Translations under genes and position numbers: made by a program
Shown here: positions 32,456 to 42,879 of the stretch, in pieces
Layout: each line of letters opens with the position of its first letter
Position numbering within the stretch: position 1 is the stretch's first letter
Source: Hyphodiscus hymeniophilus
Taxonomy: Eukaryota; Ascomycota; Leotiomycetes; Helotiales; Hyphodiscaceae
Assembly (NCBI GenBank): GCA_016508695.1
Contig: VNKQ01000002.1
Span: 248,001-312,000, forward strand
Length of the DNA: 64,000 nt
Reading direction: 5' to 3'
The notes under the pieces: model-generated
Database searches by the model: none
Seen by the model: only the letters and a program-made list of their open reading frames with translations
Told to the model about the DNA's origin: nothing

Positions 32456-35181
32456 GATGGCGGGTGGTGGTACTCTCTGTCTCTTTCTCTTTTTCTCTCT
32501 CTATCTCTCTCTGCTCGGATGTTCTTGACCTGTAGCGGTGCTGTGTTTGTCCTACGGCGACAAACTTGCAAAGTGGATGTATCGCGATCTCGAATCGAAG
32601 CTTGTCAGAGCGGACCCTGTTTACTTAAGGAAGTTAAGATACTCCAGGACCTAGTTGGGCCCCGCCTGGTGCAGCGATGCGGTGCGCACTAGCTACTCGA
32701 ATATTAGGTACCGAATCAATAACAGGTAGGTAGCTAATGCAGATAGCTAGCTACCTGCATTACCGTGGGTGTGCTTACTGCTTTCCGCGATTTCCCACGT
32801 GTGGAGTCCAAGAGTCCAGGATCTCATGATTCATGGCGAGCAACGCAGGCTACGCAAGCCTCCACGGCATTGCTCCGCGGCACTTGAACTTGAACGAAGG
32901 GGCTGTGATTCCACAGCCAGCGAGCAGCGTGTCGAATGCGTCGATGCGGGATGGTGGAATGGGTTGAATGGTTGGATTGTGAATGGTTGAATGGTTCTGT
33001 GTCAGCCTTTACAAATCTGGGGGTGTACGGAGTAAAGGGACAAAGAGGGCAAGCCCAATGCCCTCGCTACCCCCGCACGGGAGTGATGTCTCCATCAGGG
33101 CCTCTTCCCCCGCCCCTGGGGAAGAGTTCTCGCTTGTCATTCGTGGAGAAGTGGAGGTGAAGGAAGGAAAAGGAATCTGACGGGAGACGGGGTACTACTG
33201 TACTACAGACTACAGTAGGGGTAAATAGTACAGTAATAATCAGCGCTTTGGGACAAATCTTCAGAGCGGCTTGTGGCTTGACCTGCACTGGCGGGCCAGA
33301 ACACTTCCGTCGCTCTTGAATCCTCTTGAAGGTAGAGCGGAATGGATCCGAAAGCATGTTTGTGCGTGGTGATAGACCCCATATTGTCCATGCTGTCTGT
33401 GCTGTACAGTATTTATTTCTCTGTTGGCATTTCTCGGTCTTTGGAAATTTTATATACGTCGAAGAAATGGTGGGGAAGATGTCTGTAAGTTGTAAGTTGT
33501 AAGTCAGGGCACTCATGAACTGCCGGGATATCTGCCGAGGAGGTCCCTATGCATACATAACAACTCTTGCACCAAAGCAATAATTCATATCGACGAACTG
33601 CCTCCGGAACAAGTCCGTTCCTGAGTTCTGTAGGCTTGACGATCCGAAAGTAGCGTAAACAAGTTACGGATCGATTGCGAATCGAGAGTTGTGTGGGGTA
33701 AGTATTACCCGTGTCACGGAAGGCCGTGTCAACCACCCCCTCTGGTTCTGCTAAATGTTTGTCCGGCCAGCAGCCACAAAGGACTAGTTCCTTGCACGTT
33801 CGTAATCACAATCTACACTGTTTCACCTCCCAAGCTCCATGTAGGATCTCCGTCACGGTGCTCTGAGCTGTCTGTGATGGAAAATCAGTATCATGCCATG
33901 CTTGTGGTGCATGCATGTATGCACAGAATCTACATCCCTCCGCTGACATGCTACGTTGCCAATCGACTTCTTCCGATCAATCCTCCACGATCTTCCGGTA
34001 TGATGCAAAAACTGGAATCATTCTTGCCCATTGTGTTCAAATCCAAAAACTCCCGATGCAGTCGATGCGCTTGAGCTCGAGTCTTCAAAGTCTTCACCGT
34101 TGTGGTCAGAGCGGGAGAAACGCGTTTCCATGGATTCCATGGAGAGAGTATCGTTAACAGGTGAGCAATGAGGGGTGAGGACTTCCCCATGATCTTGCCG
34201 TCGAATGAATATTCAGCAAAGATGTTTCCTGAATATTCTCTTCATGAAACCATGCTTCTAATAAGTCGCAGATAACCTTGAATTGCTTGCAGTACATGCA
34301 AGCTCCTGCAGGCGTTTCCGACTTGCGACTACAGTATGGCTGTACGCAAAACCGATTTCCACGTCTCGCCATGGGTCACTTCTCCGAGGTGTCTGAGGTA
34401 AATGGTCTCAAAGGCTGCAATCTTGCAGTCAATTATTGCATCTGGCAGTATTCACACCCATCTGTGTGCTTTCGGAACGATAATTGCAAGTTTCGGCTCT
34501 GGAGTCCAGTAATGTAAAGGAATACTTGCAAGGTGACCCAGTTCTTGCCGCGACCCCGTTCGTTAAGAAAAAGCATTAATGCTGTTCCAAAAACCTTCCG
34601 GAATTCCTCATCGTCGGGTCTTCATTTGGAAAGATTCATGCGCTACATCGGTATTCTGATTCATACTTTCTATCTTTCCAACCGAAGTCCCGGACCTTCG
34701 AAATCATAAGATCAAGATCGAGAAGATCTGAAAGTGGCATTTGGATTAGAGGGCTACGGGTCGAAGGATTACCCCGACAGAAGGGCCTTTTGTTTTTCTG
34801 TGATGTTGTACACAATTACTTCTGTTTGGACTCGGCAGGCGATGTCTATTTTGCTCGAACTACCCATCTTGGAATACTCTTTGGTCTGGTTGGACAATTG
34901 GGCAAAGATTTCATGATTGCCAACGGCATCAGCAATATCAGACATCTTTGGCAATGAGGCAGCAGAATCAAGGAAGGTCATTCGACTGGTTGTTGCGCTA
35001 TCGAGAAACCATCCAGTATGTACCCAGGTCCCTAAGTCAAGCGAGCGAATGAAGGCGAGATGTTTCAGTGACGTTCGAAGATGGGGACACATCAGAGAGT
35101 AGGTAACCGCATCTCATACTGTACGTTAAGATTTCAAAATGTGCAAAGAACAAAGAGCAAAGGATATCTGCTGTTACAAAA
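32456..35181. other. 2.7-kb gene-poor stretch
   Basis: No supported gene. Frames up to 149 codons occur on both strands but overlap and lack domains. A minus-strand frame at 34769-35092 has protein-like composition (MTFLDSAASLPKMSDIADAV), without family match. The left end is the leader of the HOL1-like gene and holds a CT-rich tract. Confidence 0.4.
32476..32514. repeat. CT-rich microsatellite tract
   Basis: Nearly pure pyrimidine run on the plus strand (CTCTNTCT units), equal to a GA-rich tract about 20-60 bp upstream of the HOL1-like start codon on the minus strand. GA/CT tracts are common in fungal 5' leaders. Confidence 0.7.
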
Positions 35182-36978
35182 TTATTCCTCGAACCTCAAT
35201 CCCATCAAGTCGCCCAATTGCTCTGAACTAAACCCAAGATTCCTCCTCCTGGTTTGGAAAAGTAACACTATAATGATGATGATAACAAACAGACTTGGCA
35301 AGATATAAACCAACGCCCAAGTCTCCCCAGTTCCAGCGCGGGTATATTGTATGGTCTTCTGGCCAGCATACGCATCTTGTCCAGTCTGTCCCGTTATCGT
35401 GGCCCTGGACATGACCAGAGCCGAAGTCAGAGCGAATATGTCTTCCATAGCATTCTTAGATTCGGCAAACGCATAGGGAGCATGACGAATGTAGTTTGTA
35501 TGGGGGATCCCGTCGGAGACTTGGTTGAGAGTGAGAGGGCGAGCCCACTCCGTCCAAGGGACCGAGAAAAGCTGGTAAGGAGCGGCCGCCGCGAGCGCGA
35601 TGAGTTTATTGAGATTCTGAGGCCCGTCTCTTGATCCTAGGACAGGCGTACATGGCTCGCCGCTCGAAGCGTACAGACTCCGACTGTAGGAGTTTGGGGC
35701 TCCTTCACTCTGTTCCAAGTCGAGTTGGACTTCCCGGTACTCGATCGCGGCTGCCATGTCCACTGTGCATGTTATGCCGTAGGTCATCTTCGGCGTGTCG
35801 GTACCGAAGGAGTCGAACCAGTCCAGCCATGTGGAATCGCCGAGGGCTTCTGCGAGGTAGATACATCCGGCCATGTAGCCGCCGATGATCATCGTCGCTT
35901 GACCCAACGACCCAGACGTGCAGAATGCGCCGACTGTATTGGCTACTGTCCAAGTAACATTGCTTCCCACGAGCACACTATTCGCGCAAGTTCCGTCTGG
36001 GGATTTCATGGTCAGGTATTGGCCGTCGTAGGTGGCATTTCCAGCGGTGTTGCAGGAGATGGGATTTTTCGTCATAACGGGCACGCACTGGGTTGTCGAT
36101 AGTAGACTATGGCCGTAGGTCCCAACTGTAACGTTGAAGGCCTCGCTGGCAATGGTGACATCGCTGTTGTCGCTTCGTGGTGTATAGAGCGAAGCCGGCG
36201 CTCCCAAAGCGGACGGGTGAACGGCTACTCCCTCATCTGCATAGCCATAGTTATCTGGATCGACAGTGTTGATTGCCCCCAGAAGTGTCATGGCGATGCT
36301 TCCAGGGCAGAAGTCCAGATTCGGTTGCACAGAATAATAAGAGCCGTTTGGAAGCAGCCAGTTATAAGAGCTTGCGGGAGTTGTCTCGCTGGTCATCGTG
36401 CAGGAGTAGTCTGCCGAATCAGCCAGGTGATAGGTGTAATCTTCCTGTCTCTGCGCCAGAGCAGACGAGAGTCCAGCCACGATGGCGGTCGTGATGAGAC
36501 CCGAGATCAGCAACGTGCCAGCAATATGCCAACGCTGTAACGATTCCAACACGCTCGATACCCCAAGTGCGGTCCTCCATCTCGGATTGACAGCAGCTAT
36601 ATCAACGCCTGGGTTGACGAGCTGGCCATCGATCTTTCGGAGCCAGAGATGACGGATTTGGGCGCTGCTAAACGCTGCACAGATCGTTGCGAGGATCGTA
36701 AGCCCTGTCACGTAGATCGATTTTGTGCGCGAGGAAAGGAGTCCGAAGGTTGTGAGTTTGAAAGGAACAAACACAGCTGCCGTGAGGATGCAGATAACAA
36801 TGATGTTGGCAAGTACAGCGAACCAGACGGAGATAGACGTGCCCTTATTCACACAGGCTTCCTGTACAGCCGTGGTAGAAGTGAGCTGGATGTTCTTGAG
36901 GCTTCGTTCTGTGTCTGCCCGCTCATCAGAAGAACCAAGGTTTGAGTTGTCGATTGTCACAGAGGCGTAATGCGACAT
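35182..36978 (-). CDS. fungal membrane protein of unknown function with a large lumenal/extracellular domain
   Basis: Intronless 598-residue frame. Three hydrophobic helices sit near the N-terminus (about 49-75, VWFAVLANIIVICILTAAVF; 86-107, SIYVTGLTILATICAAFSSA; 150-175, HIAGTLLISGLITTAIVAGL). A soluble region of about 380 residues follows with scattered Cys, many Ser/Thr/Asn and several N-glycosylation sequons (NGS, NVT, NAT). A final helix (about 560-582, LVYILPSLFVIIIIIVLLF) precedes a short basic tail. The segment NPRWRTALGVSSVLESLQRWH between TM2 and TM3 is characteristic of a group of fungal hypothetical membrane proteins. No catalytic motif. A surface receptor or scaffold role is possible, but this is a guess. 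Confidence 0.75.
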   Translation of the reverse strand: MSHYASVTIDNSNLGSSDERADTERSLKNIQLTSTTAVQEACVNKGTSISVWFAVLANIIVICILTAAVFVPFKLTTFGLLSSRTKSIYVTGLTILATICAAFSSAQIRHLWLRKIDGQLVNPGVDIAAVNPRWRTALGVSSVLESLQRWHIAGTLLISGLITTAIVAGLSSALAQRQEDYTYHLADSADYSCTMTSETTPASSYNWLLPNGSYYSVQPNLDFCPGSIAMTLLGAINTVDPDNYGYADEGVAVHPSALGAPASLYTPRSDNSDVTIASEAFNVTVGTYGHSLLSTTQCVPVMTKNPISCNTAGNATYDGQYLTMKSPDGTCANSVLVGSNVTWTVANTVGAFCTSGSLGQATMIIGGYMAGCIYLAEALGDSTWLDWFDSFGTDTPKMTYGITCTVDMAAAIEYREVQLDLEQSEGAPNSYSRSLYASSGEPCTPVLGSRDGPQNLNKLIALAAAAPYQLFSVPWTEWARPLTLNQVSDGIPHTNYIRHAPYAFAESKNAMEDIFALTSALVMSRATITGQTGQDAYAGQKTIQYTRAGTGETWALVYILPSLFVIIIIIVLLFQTRRRNLGFSSEQLGDLMGLRFEE

Positions 36979-38885
36979 GGTGCCGAGAAAGTAGGTCTAC
37001 TAAAATCCAACATCACAGAGCAAGAAAAAGATATACACTTGTATAAAAAAGATTCGTCTTACACTTCAAGTTTGGAGAAAACTAAACCCCAGTGATTTAC
37101 CCCACACGTGTGGCTTTGTCTAGGAGCGCTGTTTCTCTTTCTTGCCTTATTCATATCGCACATGAATGGTCAGAAATGGAACGACATAAGCGAGCTGAAG
37201 TCCAAGATATCGGCTATTTAGCCACCTCTGGTCTGGATTGTCAAAGCCAAACGCCATTGGACCCTTCTCTGCGTTTCCGTTAACCATCTTGGAGCAGAGA
37301 GCCTTATGGGTAAGCTGGTGACTCTGGGAAAGCTTAAGTGCGCCTTATCAGACTGGTTGTGGGGATGGAAAGAGGGGGATTAGGGAGGTACAACCAGAAG
37401 GGAGGGAGTTTATCTCGATCAGATGTGCGAGATTCCAGCCAGGTTAAACCCCCCTGCTTCGCCTTTCATTGGCGACAGCGAAATTATGTCTTTCGAATCC
37501 ATCCGCATCTCATCGACCCGCAGGTGATCCCGAATCTTCTGCATTGCTTTTTGCAAAATGTCGGCTGGCCTTCACCAGTGACTGATGAGCCACCCGGGCC
37601 TTGCAGACACTCCGAAGTTTTCAATATAACGCCATTATAAGCTATAAACTTGCTTTTTACTCTGGCCTATTCCTTATCTTGTGCGAAATCGGGAATGGAA
37701 TAGAAGCTGGCAGGTTTCCGGGCGGCCTATAAATTAGCACAACCACCTTATGATTAGCGGAGTCGCCGACTTCTGGTAAAGCCTCCTTCCACGTTTGCGG
37801 ATGGGCGTCCTTCTCTTTAGCTTTTGCCTTGCCCACATCCACTGTCTGGATCATGAAAAACCAACCTGGGCTCTCACGGCTGACAATTGGAGATGCCCCG
37901 GGCTGCTTTGTCTCCTCGACAATGCAAGGCTTTAGTGCTTCGCCGACGTTTGGGGTCCTCTCTCGAAGAGACAGACCTCGATAATGCCAGGAGAAACAAC
38001 TCACACATCGTTAGGTATGGGGAGATTTCCAAATGGCCCCAGTCTTGCATGAATCTTCTTCGAGAGAGGGAGAGGTATTTCGTCACTAAATATTGGATGA
38101 AGAGATTGAGGACGATGAGTTTGATGGCTTCCAATCTGAAACGAAGCGTTGATTACCGAGCTTCAGCAACTGGAGAGACAAGTACTGTCCGCGAATACAC
38201 TTTCGTATGCCCTTATCAGCAGAGGCTGCAGAGCCTATACCAGTGCGAGAACGCTACCAGACTCCAATCCCGGCACTGCGCGACCATGTCGCTTCAATGA
38301 TGGGATCGAATATCAACTTCAATTTCGTTGCTACGGCATAAGTGTCTACCCAAATCAGTACAAGCAGGTGCTGGTGTAATACTGTTCTCGTTGAGCCTTG
38401 AAACTTTAAACACATAGCCTCGCGACCAATAGCTCTCAGATGCTTTGTACACTTCGAAAGTGTTCCTTTTTACCCCCACCTTGCAGCGGTGTTCATATGA
38501 CTGGGTCAATGTTAGGAACAAATGCAAGCAGGAGCGGATGGAATAGTAGAACCATACTTGAACATGCTACAGAATGCCGGCTCTAAGTCAGTGGAACACA
38601 GTCGACAAAAGACTCCTCTTGATGTACAAACTTCGGAGATGTTTCAGTCTGATTGCACGATGTGACGAGCCTTCGCGTCTGAGGATGAAGAAAGATTTGA
38701 ACGACAAGGATATCAGATCCCCTATAGATCGAATGGAAACGCAGCACTTCCTGTTTCGATCAACCAGCACACGACGCGATTCAATGAGCTCGTTGGCACG
38801 TCTTGACTCAGCCAAGCACATACATACATATATATACTTAACTCAGGAAGAACGTACATTAACATGATTGATGACATTCATGTGG
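36979..38885. other. 1.9-kb gene-poor stretch
   Basis: No supported gene. Minus-strand frames at 37657-38004 and 37874-38134 and a plus-strand frame at 37887-38300 overlap one another. One or more could be remnants, but no domain is recognised. Confidence 0.4.
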
Positions 38886-40743
38886 TTATGTCAAGAATCG
38901 AACTAAAGTGCTCAACATATCTTTCGTTATCGTCTCTTCCTCTGCATCGCCGACCATGGTATCGAGCTGTTCTGTGCAACTGTCAGTGAAGCCCACAAAA
39001 TGCGAGAGAGAAGCCTACCTTGGATGGTAGCTTTTATCACCGCCAAAGACTCATCGCGATCAGCAAGAAGACCTTGAATCATCTTACTCGCACCTTCGTC
39101 TTCGGCAACTAGCCAAGCCAAAATCACATCAATGGTCTGCAAGCAGAACAATCCCGCGTCCAGCCTCCTCGACAGCCATTCATCGGCCATTTCCTCTCGC
39201 TCTTCGGGATCAAGCTTCGCTTGCTGGTTCCTGATCTCTTCATCGATGGCAGCAACCCTCGAAGCATAGTCTCTTCTCAGCTTCACAAGTTTACCCAGCT
39301 TCTCGTAATCCTTTTCTACAAACTTCGCCAGCGTTCGTATCCTTCCCGCGGAATTTGCGGGCAGTAGTCGGAGCAATGAGGAGAATATGCCCAGGAGGTG
39401 TTCAGTCGTCTGCCCGTCCTGCTTCTTCATGAACATGGAGAATACAACCTTGAGCCCAGCTGCCTCGACGAGCTTCTCGCAGACTTCGGCTCCCGATTGT
39501 CCACCCAGTGCGTGGTCGATCAGCCGCAATGCTCGGGACTTGCTCATTTTGCCTTCGCGGATCATGATCAGACATAGCTCCACACCCTCGGCCTCAACAA
39601 ATTTCTGCTTTCCTTCCGGCTCGTCCACTACGCAGGTAAGTGTATCGAAGATGTTCTCCACGAACTCTTCTTCCTCCGTTCCCTTCAACGGATCTCGTTT
39701 CCGGTATGCTGCCAGCAACTGTAGAAGTAAATCGACGCCGTCCAGCTCACACATCTTCCGTCCATTGATCGGTGATGATTGTAAGAGGATTGAGAGAATC
39801 TCGGCCGCATATGTCTTGTTCTGAGAGACAGGGCTTTCTCTCTTCTGTATCCTTCCCAGCAACCATTTCAGCACACCTGTATCCCTCCCAATCTTTTCCG
39901 CTACACTCGCCCTCGAGGCCAAATTTTCCAACACGTTAAGCGCGTAATACACCCCGTTCCGATCGGCCTCATTCGCCTCATTGAACCTCCCAAAATTCGA
40001 CGTTAGAAGATCCAATAAATCCCCTTCAACCATTGCATCAACCAGGGCACTCCACTGTTCCTCTTCCGCCTCAACATCCTCATCCGTAAGCTCTTTCACA
40101 ATCTCCAAGGCATCGATCGCAATATCCGTGTTCTCATGCGCCAACAAACTAACCAAGCTGCCCACACATCCCAACTTCGCAAACTCCCCAAACAACTCCA
40201 CATGCTCAGCCAGTATAGACAGCGCCTTGATATCCGCATCCAGATCCGCTTCAGACGCCATGAACTTCTGCGGCTCCCCCTCAAACTTAGCTCTTAGCTC
40301 TGCATTCTTCGTGATCTTCTTCTCGAAATTAAGAGCTAGTTTTCGGAGCCATGCTGAATCGATCCTCTCCGGTGCTAGATCGGCACTTTCTTGTCCTTCC
40401 ATGTAATCCAAGATTTCGTTCTCCTCTTGTGTAACGCCGCCCCCGAAAAATCGTCCTTCCTCGTCGTCGGGGATGTCTGGCCCGTAGTCTTCATCGTCGG
40501 CTGGAGGAGCTGAGGGCCCAGCTTCTGTATCGTCGTCATCTTCTGAGACTGCGGCGTGCCGGCCGTTGGTGTGGCTGGTTGAGGAGAGTTTGGCGGACTT
40601 GTAGATTTCGTTGGGGTCTTTCGTTGTTTCCAATTTGCGTTTGTTGCTTGGCAGAGCTGGCTTCTGTTCGAACATCGTATTAGCAGAGTTTGTACAAAGG
40701 GAAATTGTAGCCGTACTTTAAATAAGTCGTCGATACTCGCCAT
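38886..40743 (-). CDS. beta-catenin-like protein 1 (CTNNBL1 homologue), armadillo-repeat spliceosome-associated protein
   Basis: Three exons on the minus strand, 40743-40717, 40663-39019 and 38971-38886, encode 585 residues. Exon 1 contributes just MASIDDLFK. The joined N-terminus (SIDDLFKKPALPSNKRKLE) and the acidic GPDIPDDEEGRFFGGGVT segment are typical. The body is armadillo-like helices (LSILAEHVELFGEFAKLGCV, SLLAHENTDIAIDALEIVKELTDED, YYALNVLENLASRAS, IFDTLTCVVDEPEGKQKFVEAEGVELCL). The last exon completes QEQLDTMVGDAEEE, where failing to splice gives a spurious C-terminus. In animals CTNNBL1 binds the CDC5L-Prp19 complex and nuclear localisation signals of splicing factors. It shares a 303-bp divergent promoter with the gene at 41047. 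Confidence 0.93.
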
Positions 40744-41046
40744 TGTGCTTGTAGCCCTGGGCGTCACGAAGCGCGTTGTTGATGAGGTGTCGCTTCTTGG
40801 GAGGAAAACGTTTTTGTGGTGGGCAAGATGCTCATAAACTCATGTCGAAGGTACATAAACAAGAGTCAGCAAAAGTCAATTGGACTGTAGAAAGAGTATG
40901 CGTTCATAGGTAGAGCTTCAAGATTTTCGAGCGGGCTGAGCTCCCAGAAGCGGCCGCACACGTGATCGTTCAGTCCACTTCGATTCTTTGACATTGACTG
41001 TCTCCTCTCCTCTAAAGTCATGATAGTCTCATAAAACTCTACCAAA
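40744..41046. promoter_or_regulatory. divergent promoter region
   Basis: 303 bp between the start codons of the CTNNBL1 homologue (-) and the conserved gene at 41047 (+). No specific site is assigned. Confidence 0.5.
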
Positions 41047-41909
41047 ATGGCATCTCCCCAACCGGCCGGCGGGTTCCTTCCTCAAAACCTCCCTTCACCA
41101 GCACCAAGTAATTTCTCCGCCTCTCCCGCTCCTTCAAAACTCCCTCATCCCAGACCTCACCCTCTAAAAGCAGGCTCCGCAAAAGAAGCTGCTGCTAGAC
41201 GTTATGTAGAGAACAGGTTATTACAGATATCAAGACGGTATACGAAGAAGTTCCAGCCGAGGATGGAGGGAGATGGCAAAAATGAGTTGCTTGGATATGA
41301 CAACGCGAGTGATTTATGCATGGATCTGGGGGAGACGGTTGATGTGCTTTGGTTGAGTGGTACTCGTAAGTTCTTCTCGTTGCTTGTTTGCTAATTATCA
41401 TATTGTGAGGGTTGGGCTGATAAATATGCCGGGTTTAAGCAAGTCTACAGATTCCTTCATTGCTGAATATTGCTGGGGCTGTTACATCATATATTTCAGC
41501 TTTCCCTCCTGCTCCAGCAGCGACTTTTGGACTGTTGAGGAAGTTGGATCATGCGTTTGTCAGTCTGTTGCGAGGGGAGGATAGCGTCACTGGCGAGATT
41601 CTTCCCGGTTTCAGTAATGGTAACGGAGGATTCAGTCGAACTGATATGGTGAGGCTGAAGAGCTTGGTAGAAGCAACTAGGGTTTTGGTTGTGGAAGTCA
41701 TGAGTAAAGTCCCCACGGGAGAACATGATGAACCTGAGGAGAGTGAGCTTGAGACGGACGGTGAAATGGATTTAGATGGGGCGAGTACAGTGGTCGAGAG
41801 TAATGGTATGGATGCTGCGAGGGTCTATGCAGGTACGGTGGTGGAATTAGGAGTCTTGCTACCGGGTAATACGGCTTTTGATACTGGAGTTACAGCCGGC
41901 CAAAGTTGA
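41047..41909 (+). CDS. conserved fungal protein of unknown function
   Basis: Two exons, 41047-41365 and 41440-41909, encode 262 residues. The 74-bp intron has a normal GTAAGT donor and an AAG acceptor; this is the only junction I found that keeps the conserved frame (LWLSGT-PSLQIPSLL). After a Pro/Ser-rich start comes a helical region (SAKEAAARRYVENRLLQISRRYTKKFQ; ASDLCMDLGETVDVLWLSGT). A second helical block follows (SLLNIAGAVTSYISAFPPAP, FGLLRKLDHAFVSLLRG, DMVRLKSLVEATRVLVVEVM), then an acidic tail. No catalytic motif is seen. The pattern suggests a helical subunit of a nuclear complex, but I cannot name it. Confidence 0.75.
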
Positions 41910-42879
41910 GCTGGGCAGTATTGCAGTATCTGACTCTGGGGGTTGTTGCATCAGCGTAGGTCTTTTGGGTTCCTTTAGCCTCCTACCTTGAAAGCACTGA
42001 GTCTTTGGGTATCCTGGCAGTATTGAGTATTTGAAGCTCTAGTATTCGATTTCTGCTTGCGAGAGAAACACTAGAGTATGTGTTTGATAAGGATCAAAAC
42101 GGTTGTCTGGATCAATAACTCGCTTCTGGTGAATCCAGACTTCGCTGTGGAGTTCATTTGGGCGATATCGTTGTCGCTCAGAGGTCTCAAATGGTTTAGA
42201 CAATCTATTGTGAATTGTTATGGATAGGCTGGCAGAGCAATGCTGAAGTCCACGACTGGCCGTCATCAAATACTCTCGGGACGATGTTTGAAAATTCCAG
42301 AATGCTTTCTAGAGCTTTGGCTTTCTGTAAGACGGTTTTGGCTATGTCGCGATGGAAGAGGTAAATCAGACGAGAGGGGTAATGACACGAACCGCGTTCA
42401 CTCGCTTCCATTCAATCAACACCACGCACAATCGGAGCAACTTAGTCTTTCAATCAACTTCAAGGCAACACACTCTCTTCCGAATCCACTGCCTTGTGAG
42501 CAGTACTTCAGCTGTCTATCAGATATAATCTGATCATCATCTTGAATCAATTCGTTTCTGTCACGAAGTTCACATTCTTTTGTCTTGTACTTGAGCAAAC
42601 AAGTGGAGTAACTGGTCCTCGAGCTCCACGTCTACCTCCTGAGTGCTCTATCTCTCGCTTGACTGAGTAGAGAAGAGGTAAGCACCCTCATTTCAAAAGC
42701 CCTATTATCTCTCATCTTGGATTGCTCGCCTTTCTTCTCATAGCAAAGCGTACCAAACCATCTTCCATCTGAGAAAAGCGAAAAGGCACACACCCCAGAC
42801 TCTCACCTTCCGACCCTTCTGTCGCTATATTCTATCCAGAGTCAAACAATCAGTAGAAGCATACGAGCGGTACGCCACA
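41910..42879. other. intergenic, no gene seen
   Basis: 3' region of the preceding gene and leader of the next. Pyrimidine-rich segments around 42600-42800 look like an untranslated leader. Confidence 0.45.

Noticed and set aside
34154..34372. Minus-strand frame with Cys-rich CMYCKQFKVICD as a zinc-cluster exon
   Set aside because: Cysteine spacing does not fit Zn2Cys6 or other fingers, and no following regulator exon exists.
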